Counted from the first letter of the stretch, positions 1 to 9,721 are shown. The stretch: 64,000 nucleotides of DNA from Bradyrhizobium zhanjiangense (GCF_004114935.1 NZ_CP022221.1:5787001-5851000), one strand, 5' to 3'. The notes: generated from the letters alone by a model not told the origin. Numbers and translations: made by a program.

Positions 1-696
1 CTCCTTTGCGGCGACCGGGCCTGCGGTTTCACCGGTCGAAAAACCGTTGATGAGCTTGCTGACGTCGACGGCGGTCGCGCGCGAGTGCAGCTTCGTCAGG
101 GCTTCGCGCAGCTCCGGCAACCTCCCGCCCGGCACGACCCAGTCGGCGAACTTCGCATGGATCGCATCCGGCCCGTTCATGGTCTGGCCGGTCAGCCCGA
201 AATAGGTGCCGATCTCGCCCGGCGAATGCGACAACAAAAAGGTGCCGCCAACATCCGGGAAGAAGCCGAGCCCAACCTCGGGCATCGCCAGCTTGGTGCG
301 ATCGGTGACGACACGGTGGCTGGCATGGGCTGACAAACCGACGCCGCCACCCATCACGATGCCGTCCATGAACGCCACATACGGCTTCGGAAACGTCTTG
401 ATCCGGGCGTTGAGGATGTATTCCTCGCGCCACAGGATCTTGCCGAGGTCCCCATTGACTTTGGAGCTTTCCCAGAGCGTGCGAATGTCGCCGCCGGCGC
501 ACAGGCCACGCTCGCCGGCACCTTCCAGCAGGATCACGGTGATGCCCGGATCGGCCTCGAAGCGGTCGAGCGCCTTGTCGATGTCGCGAAACATCTCCAG
601 CGTCACGGCGTTGAGCGCCTTCGGGCGGTTGAGGCGGATCACGCCAGCTGCGCCCTCGACGCGGGCGATCAGGTCGCCCTCTTCCACGCCGCTCAT
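1..696 (-). CDS. 3-hydroxyisobutyryl-CoA hydrolase (partial, 3' end off the window)
   Basis: Crotonase-fold enzyme of valine breakdown that would release 3-hydroxyisobutyrate from its CoA thioester. My reverse-strand translation starts MSGVEEGDLIARVEGAAGVI at 696 and stays open for 232 codons to the window edge. The oxyanion-hole motif LCAGGDIRTLWE lies near residue 66, and MGGGVGLSAHASH and MPEVGLGFFPDVGG near residues 114 and 139; the last is typical of HIBCH-type hydrolases rather than plain enoyl-CoA hydratases. The start codon overlaps the stop of the acyl-CoA dehydrogenase gene as ATGA, so the two are translationally coupled. About the last third of the protein (family length about 350) is missing because of the edge. 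An enoyl-CoA hydratase is the less likely alternative. Confidence 0.88.
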   Translation of the reverse strand, partial: MSGVEEGDLIARVEGAAGVIRLNRPKALNAVTLEMFRDIDKALDRFEADPGITVILLEGAGERGLCAGGDIRTLWESSKVNGDLGKILWREEYILNARIKTFPKPYVAFMDGIVMGGGVGLSAHASHRVVTDRTKLAMPEVGLGFFPDVGGTFLLSHSPGEIGTYFGLTGQTMNGPDAIHAKFADWVVPGGRLPELREALTKLHSRATAVDVSKLINGFSTGETAGPVAAKE

Positions 697-1838
697 CTCG
701 CGCCCTCGATCAATTTGCGCGCCACGATGAGCCGCATGATTTCATTGGTGCCTTCGAGGATCTGGTGCACGCGCAAATCGCGCACGATCTTCTCGATGCC
801 GTATTCGCTGAGGTAGCCGTAGCCGCCGTGAAGCTGCAGCGCCTGGTTGGCGACCTCGAAGCCGACGTCGGTGCCAAACCGCTTTGCCATGGCACACAGC
901 ATGGTGGCATCGGGGTCCTTGCGGTCGAGCGCTGCCGCTGCACGCCACAAGAAGGTGCGCGCGGCCTCGAGCTCGATCGCCATGTCGGCGAGACGGAATT
1001 GCAGCGACTGGAATTCGTCGAGGCGCTTTCCAAACGCCTTGCGCTCCTTCATGTATGCGCGCGCCTTGTCGAGCGCTATTTGCGCGCCACCAAGCGAGCA
1101 CGCGGTGATGTTGAGGCGGCCTCCGTCGAGACCGGCCATCGCGATCTTGAAGCCGGCGCCCTCTTCGCTGAGGCGGTTGGCGACCGGCACGCGGGCGTTC
1201 TCGAACATCACCGCCCGGGTCGGCTGCGCGTTCCAGCCCATCTTGCGCTCATTGGCACCGAACGAGACGCCCGGCGTCTTGCCGTCGATGACGAGGGTCG
1301 AGATGCCGCCGGGACCATTGCCACCGGTCCTGACCATCGCGACCAGGATGTCGGTGCCGCCGGCGCCCGAGATGAACTGCTTCTGGCCGTTGAGAACGTA
1401 ATGATCGCCATCGCGCACCGCGCGGGTGCGCAGCGCTGCTGCATCGGAGCCGGCGCCCGGCTCCGTCAGGCAGTAGCTCGCGATCAGCTCCATGGTGCAG
1501 AGCTTTGGCAGCCATGTGTGGCGCTGGGTATCACTGCCGAAAGCATCGATCATCCAGGACGCCATGTTGTGGATGGAGATGAAGGCCGAAGTGGTCGGGC
1601 AGCCCGTCGCCAGTGCCTCGAAGATCAGCGCCGCATCGAACCGCGTCATGGCGGAGCCGCCGACGTCATCGCGGATGTAGATGCCGCCCATGCCGAGCGT
1701 GGCGGCCTCGCGCATCACGTCGACCGGGAAATGCTTCTCCTCGTCCCAACGTAACGCGTGCGGCGCGATCTTTTCCGCTGCAAACGCCAAAGCCATGTCG
1801 CGAATTGCGACCTGATCCTCGTTCAGAGCGAACTGCAT
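693..1838 (-). CDS. acyl-CoA dehydrogenase, probably isobutyryl-CoA dehydrogenase
   Basis: FAD-dependent dehydrogenase of 381 residues that introduces the alpha-beta double bond into an acyl-CoA and passes electrons to ETF. The N-terminal helical domain, the FAD-binding segment YCLTEPGAGSDAAA near residue 122 and the C-terminal helical domain are all present. LEGTNEI at 361-367 carries Glu362 at the position of the catalytic base in medium-chain enzymes. It sits between mmsA and the 3-hydroxyisobutyryl-CoA hydrolase gene on the same strand, which points to isobutyryl-CoA (valine pathway) as substrate. That assignment is from context; the sequence alone only gives the superfamily. Confidence 0.9.
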   Translation of the reverse strand: MQFALNEDQVAIRDMALAFAAEKIAPHALRWDEEKHFPVDVMREAATLGMGGIYIRDDVGGSAMTRFDAALIFEALATGCPTTSAFISIHNMASWMIDAFGSDTQRHTWLPKLCTMELIASYCLTEPGAGSDAAALRTRAVRDGDHYVLNGQKQFISGAGGTDILVAMVRTGGNGPGGISTLVIDGKTPGVSFGANERKMGWNAQPTRAVMFENARVPVANRLSEEGAGFKIAMAGLDGGRLNITACSLGGAQIALDKARAYMKERKAFGKRLDEFQSLQFRLADMAIELEAARTFLWRAAAALDRKDPDATMLCAMAKRFGTDVGFEVANQALQLHGGYGYLSEYGIEKIVRDLRVHQILEGTNEIMRLIVARKLIEGAR

Positions 1839-1863
1839 GCTGCCGCCTAACCTTTCACTCCAT

Positions 1864-1980
1864 CGTCATTGCGAGCGCAGCGGAGCAATCCAGCATCCCT
1901 CGGCAGAGACAGTCTGGATTGCTTCGTCGCACCAGCGCAAAATTGCTTCGCAATTTTGTCGCGGGCTCCTCGCAATGACG
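1864..1980. repeat. dispersed palindromic repeat (GCAATCCAG / CTGGATTGC type)
   Basis: The ends are perfect 12-base inverted repeats, CGTCATTGCGAG and CTCGCAATGACG. Inside are a GCAATCCAG...CTGGATTGC pair and a hairpin with a 9-base stem (CAAAATTGC-TTC-GCAATTTTG). It fills the gap between mmsA and the acyl-CoA dehydrogenase gene and could end or attenuate the mmsA transcript. It resembles non-coding palindromic repeats common in Bradyrhizobium and Rhodopseudomonas; it has no coding capacity. Confidence 0.75.
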
Positions 1981-1994
1981 ACTGGGCTACAGCC

Positions 1995-3491
1995 CTACTT
2001 CATCAGCGGGATCGAGAACTCCGCACCTTCCTTGACGCCGGACGGCCAGCGCGAGGTCACCGTCTTGGTCTTGGTGTAGAAGCGAACCGAATCCGGACCG
2101 TGCTGATTGAGATCGCCGAAGCCCGACTTCTTCCAGCCGCCGAAGGTGTAATAGGCGATCGGCACCGGGATCGGCACGTTGATGCCGACCATGCCGACGT
2201 TCACCTTGGCCGCGAAGTCGCGTGCGGCGTCGCCATCGCGGGTGAAGATCGCGACGCCGTTGCCGTAATCATGATCCGACGGCAGCGCCAGCGCTTCCTT
2301 GTAGTCGTGCGCACGCACGACCGATAGCACCGGGCCAAAGATCTCTTCCTTGTAGATCCGCATGTCCTTGGTGACGTTGTCGAATAGCGAACCGCCGAGA
2401 TAGAAGCCGTTCTCGTAGCCCTGCATCTTGAAGCCGCGGCCGTCGACGGCGAGCGTGGCGCCTTCCTTGATGCCGATGTCGATGTAGCTCTTGACCTTCT
2501 CGACTGCTTCGCGCGTCACCAGCGGGCCGTAATCCGCGGAAGGATCGATCGAGGTGCCGATCTTGAGCGACTCGACACGCGGGATCAGCTTTTCCATCAG
2601 ACGGTCGGCGGCGGTCTTGCCGACGGGAACGGCGACGGAAATAGCCATGCAGCGCTCGCCGGCGGAGCCGTAGCCGGCGCCGATCAGCGCATCGACCGTC
2701 TGATCCATGTCGGCGTCGGGCATCACGATCGCGTGGTTCTTGGCGCCGCCGAAGCACTGGCAGCGCTTGCCGGTCTGCGCTGCGCGCTCGTAGATGTACT
2801 GCGCAATCGGCGTGGAGCCGACGAAGCCGATCGCCTTGATATCGGGATCGTCGAGGATCGCGTCGACCGCTTCCTTGTCGCCGTTGACGACGTTGAGGAT
2901 GCCGGCCGGCAGGCCCGCCTCCATCATCAGCTCGGCGAGCTTCATCGGCACGCCGGGATCGCGCTCCGACGGCTTGAGGATGAAGGCATTGCCGCAGGCG
3001 ATCGCAGGTGCAAACTTCCACATCGGAATCATCGCCGGGAAATTGAACGGCGTGATGCCGGCGACGACACCGAGCGGCTGGCGCATGGAATAGATGTCGA
3101 TGCCGGGGCCGGCGCCCTCGGTGTATTCGCCCTTCATCAGGTGCGGAATACCGCAAGCGAACTCGGCAACTTCGAGGCCGCGCTGGATGTCGCCCTTGGC
3201 GTCAGGAACGGTCTTGCCATGCTCGCGCGCCAGCAGCTCGGCGAGCTTGTCGTAGTCGCGTTGCACCAGCTCCAGAAACTTCATCATGACGCGGGCGCGG
3301 CGCTGCGGATTGGTCGCAGCCCATTCCGGCTGCGCGGCGCGCGCGTTCTCGACCGCGGCGCGAACCTCGGCCTTGGATGCCAGCGCGACCTTGGCCTGGA
3401 CGTCACCGGTCATCGGCTCGAAAACGTCGGCGGTGCGGCCCGAGGTGCCCTTGACTTCCTTGCCACCGATGAAATGCCCGATTGAACGCAT
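1995..3491 (-). CDS. mmsA: methylmalonate-semialdehyde dehydrogenase (CoA-acylating)
   Basis: Converts (S)-methylmalonate semialdehyde to propionyl-CoA, and malonate semialdehyde to acetyl-CoA, with NAD and CoA; last dedicated step of valine degradation. I chose the ATG at 3491 (MRSIGHFIGG) because AAGGAG sits just upstream; the resulting 498 residues match the family length. Motifs seen: TPFNFPAMIPMW near 148-159, the NAD-binding GFVGST near 222, and GYGSAGERCMA with the catalytic Cys281. The gene is divergent from a LysR regulator with a dyad-containing promoter between them. Upstream in-frame starts would add an unconserved 13-residue leader that overlaps the divergent promoter. Confidence 0.93.
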   Translation of the reverse strand: MRSIGHFIGGKEVKGTSGRTADVFEPMTGDVQAKVALASKAEVRAAVENARAAQPEWAATNPQRRARVMMKFLELVQRDYDKLAELLAREHGKTVPDAKGDIQRGLEVAEFACGIPHLMKGEYTEGAGPGIDIYSMRQPLGVVAGITPFNFPAMIPMWKFAPAIACGNAFILKPSERDPGVPMKLAELMMEAGLPAGILNVVNGDKEAVDAILDDPDIKAIGFVGSTPIAQYIYERAAQTGKRCQCFGGAKNHAIVMPDADMDQTVDALIGAGYGSAGERCMAISVAVPVGKTAADRLMEKLIPRVESLKIGTSIDPSADYGPLVTREAVEKVKSYIDIGIKEGATLAVDGRGFKMQGYENGFYLGGSLFDNVTKDMRIYKEEIFGPVLSVVRAHDYKEALALPSDHDYGNGVAIFTRDGDAARDFAAKVNVGMVGINVPIPVPIAYYTFGGWKKSGFGDLNQHGPDSVRFYTKTKTVTSRWPSGVKEGAEFSIPLMK

Positions 3492-3523
3492 GGAATGATC
3501 TCCTTGAGGCTCAGCTGATCGCT

Positions 3524-3552
3524 TTGACAAATCCTATTGACCTGCATTTTAT
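3524..3552 (+). promoter_or_regulatory. sigma-70-like promoter of the LysR regulator gene
   Basis: A perfect -35 box TTGACA (3524-3529), a 17-base spacer and a -10-like TTTTAT (3547-3552, 4 of 6). Transcription would begin near 3559, ahead of either possible LysR start codon. Confidence 0.5.
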
Positions 3553-3558
3553 AGGATT
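3530..3558. promoter_or_regulatory. inverted repeat, candidate LysR binding site
   Basis: Perfect 8-base arms AATCCTAT (3530-3537) and ATAGGATT (3551-3558) separated by 13 bases. The dyad covers the spacer and -10 of the lysR promoter and lies about 40 bases upstream of the mmsA start, the usual place for an autoregulating LysR site that also controls a divergent target. Confidence 0.5.
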
Positions 3559-3592
3559 CAAGTCTGAGATAATGCACCATAGATGTGCGGAA

Positions 3593-4501
3593 ATGCTGGA
3601 TCAAGGCGCTATCGACTGGGACGACTTTCGCTTCGTGCTGGCCATCGTGCGGGGCGGCTCGGTCTCGGCTGCGGCAAAACAGCTCGGGGTCGACCATGCT
3701 ACGGTGATCCGCCGCGTCGACCGGCTGGAGAAGCACCTCTCGGCCAAGCTGTTTGACCGGCGCAAGACCGGCTATCTCCTCACCGAAGCCGGCCAGCGCG
3801 TCGCCGACAGCGCGGAAGCCATCGAATCGACCATCGTCGCCAACCAGGAGCAAGTCGGCGGCTCGGTGGCACGGCTGACCGGCACGGTGCGGATCGGCGC
3901 ACCCGACGGTTTCGGCACCGCCTTCCTGGCACCGCGCCTCGCCCCATTTGCCGACCGCTACCCCGATCTCGACCTGCAACTTGTGGCCACCGCGCGGCTG
4001 TTCAGCCTCTCCAAGCGCGAGGCCGACATCGCCATCAGCCTGACCATGCCCAAGGAAGGCCGCATCGTCGGCCGCAAGCTGCTCGACTACCGCCTCGGGC
4101 TCTATGCTGCGCCCGGCTATCTCGACCGATTCCCAGAGATCGCTTCTCGGCAGGACCTGCCGCAGCACCGCTTCGTCGGTTACATCGAGGAATTGCTGTT
4201 CACGCCGGAGCTCGACTATCTGCCTCAGGTGTCGCCGAAGATTTCCGCACGTTTCCGCAGTGCCAATCTGATCGCGCAGCTCAATGCCACGCTCTCGGGG
4301 TTCGGCATCGCGGTGCTGCCGCACTTCATGGCGACCGACTATCCGCAGCTCGTTCCGGTGCTGCCGGAGGAGATCTCGATCACGCGCACGTTCTGGATGC
4401 TGATGCACGCCGACAGCAAAGACCTCGCGCGGATCAGGGCCGTGGCGGATTACATCAGCGAGATCGTCGAGCGCGAGCGGGCGTTGTTTGCGGGACGGTG
4501 A
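3593..4501 (+). CDS. LysR-family transcriptional regulator
   Basis: A LysR regulator of about 302 residues. The N-terminal winged helix-turn-helix spans roughly residues 7-66 (DWDDFRFVLAIVRGGSVSAA, then LGVDHATVIRRVDRLEKHL); the rest is the periplasmic-binding-protein-like effector domain. The ATG at 3593 gives a standard short leader before the helix-turn-helix; the ATG at 3572 is a possible alternative, adding 7 residues. It is divergent from mmsA, so it probably senses a valine-pathway or semialdehyde intermediate and controls that operon. The effector is not deducible from sequence. Confidence 0.85.
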   Translation: MLDQGAIDWDDFRFVLAIVRGGSVSAAAKQLGVDHATVIRRVDRLEKHLSAKLFDRRKTGYLLTEAGQRVADSAEAIESTIVANQEQVGGSVARLTGTVRIGAPDGFGTAFLAPRLAPFADRYPDLDLQLVATARLFSLSKREADIAISLTMPKEGRIVGRKLLDYRLGLYAAPGYLDRFPEIASRQDLPQHRFVGYIEELLFTPELDYLPQVSPKISARFRSANLIAQLNATLSGFGIAVLPHFMATDYPQLVPVLPEEISITRTFWMLMHADSKDLARIRAVADYISEIVERERALFAGR

Positions 4502-4513
4502 GTTGATGATTTC

Positions 4514-4633
4514 GTAAGGGTGGGCAAAGCGACGAGACGCGCAAATGCGCGGCTCGTGGCGTACCCACCCCTTCTGCTGCAATCGTGGAGAGATGGTGGG
4601 CACGGCGCAAGGGCGCCTTTGCCCACCCTACGG
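4514..4633. repeat. dispersed repeat bounded by GGGTGGGCAAAGCG and TTTGCCCACCCTAC
   Basis: Fills the space between the convergent lysR and tetR genes. Its ends are inverted copies (gtaAGGGTGGGCAAAGCG and CGCCTTTGCCCACCCTAC) with an internal GGTGGGCACGGCGCA segment. A second, shorter copy with the same ends and internal segment lies at 37164-37250. The position suggests it may act as a bidirectional terminator. Confidence 0.7.
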
Positions 4634-4641
4634 CACCTCGC

Positions 4642-5265
4642 CTAGTTCTGCTTCACCTTCTTGACCGCAACCTTCGGCTCGCGCTTCGCGCCGTCGAGCG
4701 CGCTGTCTCGACCCGCCTTCAGCACCTCGTCCGACAGCTCGCTTGACCCCGCGATGCGCGCCAGCAGCATGGTGCCGGCCATCGTGGCGAGCGTCGCGAT
4801 CGCCTGTTTTCGTGCGGCCTTGCGCGGCATGTTCGGGATATAGTCGGTCATCATCTCGATCATCTCGTCGAGCTTGCCGGCGAAGGCCTTGCGCGTCTTC
4901 GCGCTCTCGCGGGCGATCTCGGCGCCGAGCGAGGGGATCGAGCAGCCATGACCGGGATTGTCGCGATGCAGCGCGGAGAGATAGCTCTCCGCAATCAGCG
5001 CCAACCGCTTTTCAGGAGCTGCCTCGCCGGTGAGCTTGCGCCAATGCTCCATCGAGCGATCCATGGCGTAGGCAAAGGCCTCGATCACCAGCGCCTCGCG
5101 GGAATCGAAATGCGCGTAGAAGCCGCCATGGGTCAGGCCCGCCTCCTTCATGAGGTCGGCGACGCCGATGCCGTGGGCGCCCTTTTCGCGCAGCCGCACG
5201 GAGGCCTTCTTCACGATGCGGTCGTGGGTTTCCTGCTTGTGTTCCCGGGAATAGCGCATGCGCAT
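4642..5265 (-). CDS. TetR/AcrR-family transcriptional regulator
   Basis: A 207-residue TetR-type repressor. The helix-turn-helix occupies about residues 25-55, with VADLMKEAGLTHGGFYAHF as the recognition region; the C-terminal half is the helical ligand-binding and dimerisation domain. The C-terminal tail is Lys-rich (KVAVKKVKQN). It lies 53 bases downstream of the thioesterase gene on the same strand and is probably co-transcribed with it. The likely targets are that pair and perhaps the divergent crotonase gene, given the dyad at 5873-5886. The ligand is unknown; an acyl-CoA or fatty acid would suit the neighbours. Confidence 0.88.
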   Translation of the reverse strand: MRMRYSREHKQETHDRIVKKASVRLREKGAHGIGVADLMKEAGLTHGGFYAHFDSREALVIEAFAYAMDRSMEHWRKLTGEAAPEKRLALIAESYLSALHRDNPGHGCSIPSLGAEIARESAKTRKAFAGKLDEMIEMMTDYIPNMPRKAARKQAIATLATMAGTMLLARIAGSSELSDEVLKAGRDSALDGAKREPKVAVKKVKQN

Positions 5266-5318
5266 CTCATTGAATGTCGTAGATCATCTCATAACACGCA
5301 AATGCCGCGAACGGCGCA

Positions 5319-5858
5319 TTAATTCGCAGTTAGATTGTTGCCGATCATAGAAAAGGTTGCAGTTGCATGCACCGCCAGCGCGCCCTTCCCGTCGCGAACG
5401 AAGCCTTCGGTATAGCTGGTCTGGCGCCCCAGCTTGATCACCTTGCCTTCGGCCGAGATCAGCCCCGAACGGACCGAGAGCGGACGCAGGAAGGTCAGCT
5501 TCAAATCGAGGGTCACGGAGCCCTGCCCGGCCTCCAACCGGGTCGAGATCGCGCACCCCATGGCCGTATCCAACAACCCCGCGGCGGTCGCGCCGTGCAG
5601 GAGGCCGATGGTATTTTCGAGGTCTTCACGCGGCTCTAGTTCCATGACGATCCGGCCCGGCTCGACCACGGCCATCGTGAAGCCGATCAGTTTTGCGAAG
5701 GGCGGCGGCGGCAGGCGGCCGTCGCGAATGCCCAGCATGGCGTCCATGCCCGACAGGCCCATCACCACTTTCGCAACCGGCGCAGGCGCCTGCCAATCCA
5801 CCACGCGCTCGCGCCGCTGGTCGGGCGAAAACAGGTCAAGTTGATCGGCTTGGGTCAT
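5319..5858 (-). CDS. PaaI-type hot-dog thioesterase
   Basis: A 179-residue hot-dog fold protein that probably hydrolyses an acyl- or aryl-CoA thioester in the cytoplasm. The core motif is GLLHGATAAGLLDTAMG near residues 88-104, a variant of the family HGG motif with HGA, followed by the LDLKLTFLRPL strand. I start at the ATG at 5858 (MTQADQLDLF), which has GAGG at good spacing; an upstream ATG at 5879 lies inside the putative operator. It is upstream of, and likely co-transcribed with, the TetR gene. The N-terminal 35 residues are longer than in minimal PaaI proteins. Confidence 0.82.
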   Translation of the reverse strand: MTQADQLDLFSPDQRRERVVDWQAPAPVAKVVMGLSGMDAMLGIRDGRLPPPPFAKLIGFTMAVVEPGRIVMELEPREDLENTIGLLHGATAAGLLDTAMGCAISTRLEAGQGSVTLDLKLTFLRPLSVRSGLISAEGKVIKLGRQTSYTEGFVRDGKGALAVHATATFSMIGNNLTAN

Positions 5859-5872
5859 GACGGCCTCGTTAT

Positions 5873-5886
5873 ATGACATATATCAT
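5873..5886. promoter_or_regulatory. near-palindrome, candidate TetR operator
   Basis: ATGACATATATCAT is a 14-base imperfect dyad with ATGA/TCAT arms in a markedly AT-rich stretch. It lies 15 bases upstream of the thioesterase start and between that gene and the divergent crotonase gene. Confidence 0.4.
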
Positions 5887-6006
5887 GCTATGCTACGGAC
5901 TTCCCGCTGGCAACTCCGTTCCCCGCCCGCTTGACAAGCCGGGCGTTTCGGCCCGGAAGTGGCTTCGACCCGGCGCCTTGCGCCTGCCACGAACCGTTCG
6001 GGATGC

Positions 6007-6780
6007 ATGATGGAAATGCTCAATCACCACTGCGGCGTGACGCGTGACGCGCGCGGCGTCGTTCACGTCGCGATCTGCAAGGCCGGCCCACTCAACATTC
6101 TCGGCTCGCCCGTGACCGATGCCATGCGCGAAGGCTTGCAGCGGCTTGCCACCGACCGCAACATCCGCGTCGTGGTGCTGCGCGGCCAGAGCGAGAAGAG
6201 CATGATCGGCGGCGCCGACATCAAGGAGATGGCCAAGCTCGACCAGAAGTCGGCCGAAGCCTTCATCAGCCGCCTGCGCGATCTCTGTGAGGCCGTACGC
6301 GCCTTCCCGGCTCCGGTGATCGCGCGCATGCCCGGCTGGTGCCTCGGCGGCGGGCTCGAGGTCGCCGCCGCCTGCGACTTCCGCATCGCCGCGCATGATG
6401 CGCATTTCGGCATGCCGGAGGTGCGCGTCGGCATCCCCTCGGTGATCCATGCCGCGCTGCTGCCGCGCCTGATTGGCTGGGCCCGCGCGCGCTGGCTGGT
6501 GATGACGGCGGAGAACATCGACGCAGCCACCGCGCTGGCCTGGGGCCTGGTCGATAAAGTCGCGCCGGAAGGCGGGCTGGATGCCGAGATCGAGCACGTC
6601 GTGAAGGCGTTGCTCGAATGCGGCCCCGAGGCGCTGAGGTCGCAGAAGGCGCTGCTGCGGCAATGGGAGGAGTTGCCGCTGACGGAGTCGGTGAATTTGA
6701 GCGTGAAGGTGTTCGGCGAGTCGTTCCTGACGGACGAGCCGACGCGGCTCATGCAGGCGTTCGTGAACAGGAAGCGGTGA
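6007..6780 (+). CDS. enoyl-CoA hydratase/isomerase (crotonase) family protein
   Basis: A 257-residue crotonase-fold protein acting on a CoA thioester. The oxyanion-hole motifs are IGGADIKEM at 67-75 and WCLGGGLEVA at 111-120. Both hydratase glutamates have counterparts, Glu118 in GGGLE and Glu138 in GMPEVRVGIPS, so hydratase activity is plausible. I chose the ATG at 6007 with GGGA upstream; the alternative start at 5959 adds 16 poorly conserved residues. It is divergent from the thioesterase/TetR pair and upstream of a thiolase, consistent with a beta-oxidation-like role. The substrate chain is unknown. Confidence 0.85.
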   Translation: MMEMLNHHCGVTRDARGVVHVAICKAGPLNILGSPVTDAMREGLQRLATDRNIRVVVLRGQSEKSMIGGADIKEMAKLDQKSAEAFISRLRDLCEAVRAFPAPVIARMPGWCLGGGLEVAAACDFRIAAHDAHFGMPEVRVGIPSVIHAALLPRLIGWARARWLVMTAENIDAATALAWGLVDKVAPEGGLDAEIEHVVKALLECGPEALRSQKALLRQWEELPLTESVNLSVKVFGESFLTDEPTRLMQAFVNRKR

Positions 6781-6822
6781 GGCGTGGTTCTGTAGTGAAG
6801 AGGCTCCCTCCAAGCCAAAGGT

Positions 6823-6935
6823 GTCATGCCCCGGCTTGACCGGGGCATCCAGTACGCCGCGGCGCCAGTTGCAAGAGCGAGTTCGCCAACACGGGCCTCT
6901 GGAATACTGGATTGCCCGCTTTCGCGGGCAATGAC
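6823..6935. repeat. palindromic repeat in the 336-base gap before the thiolase gene
   Basis: GTCATGCCCCGGCTTGACCG (hairpin CCCCGG...CCGGGG) starts the element and GCCCGC-TTTC-GCGGGC followed by AATGAC ends it; an inner CCAGTA...TACTGGA pair links the halves. This is another family of the dispersed palindromes in the window. The rest of the gap (6936-7116) is AT-richer and should hold the thiolase promoter. Confidence 0.6.
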
Positions 6936-7070
6936 AGCGGAGTGTGGGGCGGTCACCGCCTACAACCGCAACTCCGTCACAACCACATCCTGCCTCACAA
7001 TCGAACGACCAAATCTCATCCGAACCACGACATTTTCTCATCCCTGGCGCGGGTTGCATTTTTTGCGCCG

Positions 7071-7082
7071 CATCATATGATG
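7071..7082. promoter_or_regulatory. 12-base perfect palindrome upstream of the thiolase gene
   Basis: CATCATATGATG is perfectly self-complementary, 35 bases before the thiolase ATG, followed by TGATCATAAT, which includes a CATAAT -10-like hexamer at 7085-7090. It is a candidate operator; the cognate regulator is unknown. Confidence 0.35.
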
Positions 7083-7116
7083 ATCATAATCTTACTTTCA
7101 GCACAGGGAGTTTGTC

Positions 7117-8313
<1,197 letters not shown>

Positions 8314-8425
8314 CGCGAGAAAGTCCGAAAACGAGGGAACTCTGTCATTTGCGACAGACGCGTCCCGTGCCATCCTGCAAGCTGACGCAGGTCTCTTGCG
8401 ACCTGCCCATCAACGTTGAGGCCCA

Positions 8426-9721
8426 ATGATCTCGAACTGGCTCGCGGCAGCACTTTCCCGCCGCAACATCCACTACGGCTGGGTGATGGTCGGCGTGACC
8501 TTCCTCGCCGCGCTGATCAGCGCCGGCACGGTCGGTGCGCCCGGCGTGTTCATCGTTCCCCTGCAACAGGAGTTCGGCTGGAGCACGGCGGAGATTTCCT
8601 CCGCGCTATCGATCCGCTTCATCCTGTTCGGGCTGATGGCCCCGTTCGCGGCCGCTCTGCTCAACCGCTACGGCCTGCGCAACGTCACGCTGGCCGCACA
8701 GCTGATCGTCGTGTCGGCGCTCGTGCTCTCGCTCGGCATGACCGAGGTCTGGCAGCTCATCGCGCTGTGGGGCGTGGTCATCGGGATCGGCACCGGCATG
8801 ACTGCCTTGGTGCTGGGCGCAACCATTGCCACGCGCTGGTTCGCCGCAAGACGCGGCCTCGTCGTCGGCATCATGACGGCGAGCGTCGCCACGGGCCAGC
8901 TCGTGTTCCTGCCGCTGCTCGCAAGCCTCACCGAGCGCTTCGGCTGGCGTCTCGCGCTCGGCTTCGTCTGCATCATGCTCGGCGTCTCGGCCCTGGCAGT
9001 CCTGCTCGCGATGCGCGACCGGCCGAGCGATGTCGGCCTGCGCCCGTTCGGCGATGAAGGCACCGCGCCCCTGCCCGCTCCGCCCGTGAGCCAGGGCTCG
9101 ATCACCGGCGTTGCGCTCGGCACGCTGCGCGACGCCTCGAAGTCGACTGCGTTCTGGATCCTGTTTGCGACCTTCTTCGTCTGCGGTGCCTCGACCAATG
9201 GTCTCGTCCAGGTGCACCTGATCCCGATGTGCCTCGATTTCGGCATCCCACAAGTGCAGGCGGCGAGCCTGTTAGCTGCGATGGGCATCTTCGATTTCTT
9301 CGGCACGATCATGTCGGGCTGGCTGTCGGACCGCTACGACAACCGCTGGCTCTTGTTCTGGTACTACGGCCTGCGCGGGCTCTCGCTGATCTTCCTGCCC
9401 TTCAGCGATTTCTCGTTCTACGGCCTGTCGGTGTTCGCGATGTTCTATGGACTCGACTGGATCGCCACGGTACCGCCGACCGTGCGCCTCACAGCTCAAA
9501 AATTCGGACCCGAGCGCGCCAATCTGGTGTTCGGCTGGATCTTTGCCGGCCATCAGCTCGGTGCCGGTACTGCCGCCTTCGGTGCCGGTTTTTCGCGGAC
9601 GGTCTATCAGAGCTATTTGCCCGCCTTCTTCATCGCCGGCGCGCTGTGCGTGTTCGCTTCGCTGATCGTGCTGGCTCTGTCGCGGCAACCCAAGCCGAAG
9701 CCGCAAGCGGCAATGGCCTAG
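8426..9721 (+). CDS. MFS transporter
   Basis: A 431-residue inner-membrane carrier with about 12 hydrophobic segments in two halves separated by a charged loop near residues 195-230. NIHYGWVMVGVTFLAALISA opens the first helix, and MSGWLSDRYDNR in the second half is the MFS loop motif. The start has GAGG upstream (TTGAGGCCCA). It resembles the oxalate:formate antiporter / monocarboxylate-like branch of MFS, so an organic acid is a reasonable guess. The stop overlaps the stop of the convergent porin gene by 4 bases. Confidence 0.85.
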   Translation: MISNWLAAALSRRNIHYGWVMVGVTFLAALISAGTVGAPGVFIVPLQQEFGWSTAEISSALSIRFILFGLMAPFAAALLNRYGLRNVTLAAQLIVVSALVLSLGMTEVWQLIALWGVVIGIGTGMTALVLGATIATRWFAARRGLVVGIMTASVATGQLVFLPLLASLTERFGWRLALGFVCIMLGVSALAVLLAMRDRPSDVGLRPFGDEGTAPLPAPPVSQGSITGVALGTLRDASKSTAFWILFATFFVCGASTNGLVQVHLIPMCLDFGIPQVQAASLLAAMGIFDFFGTIMSGWLSDRYDNRWLLFWYYGLRGLSLIFLPFSDFSFYGLSVFAMFYGLDWIATVPPTVRLTAQKFGPERANLVFGWIFAGHQLGAGTAAFGAGFSRTVYQSYLPAFFIAGALCVFASLIVLALSRQPKPKPQAAMA

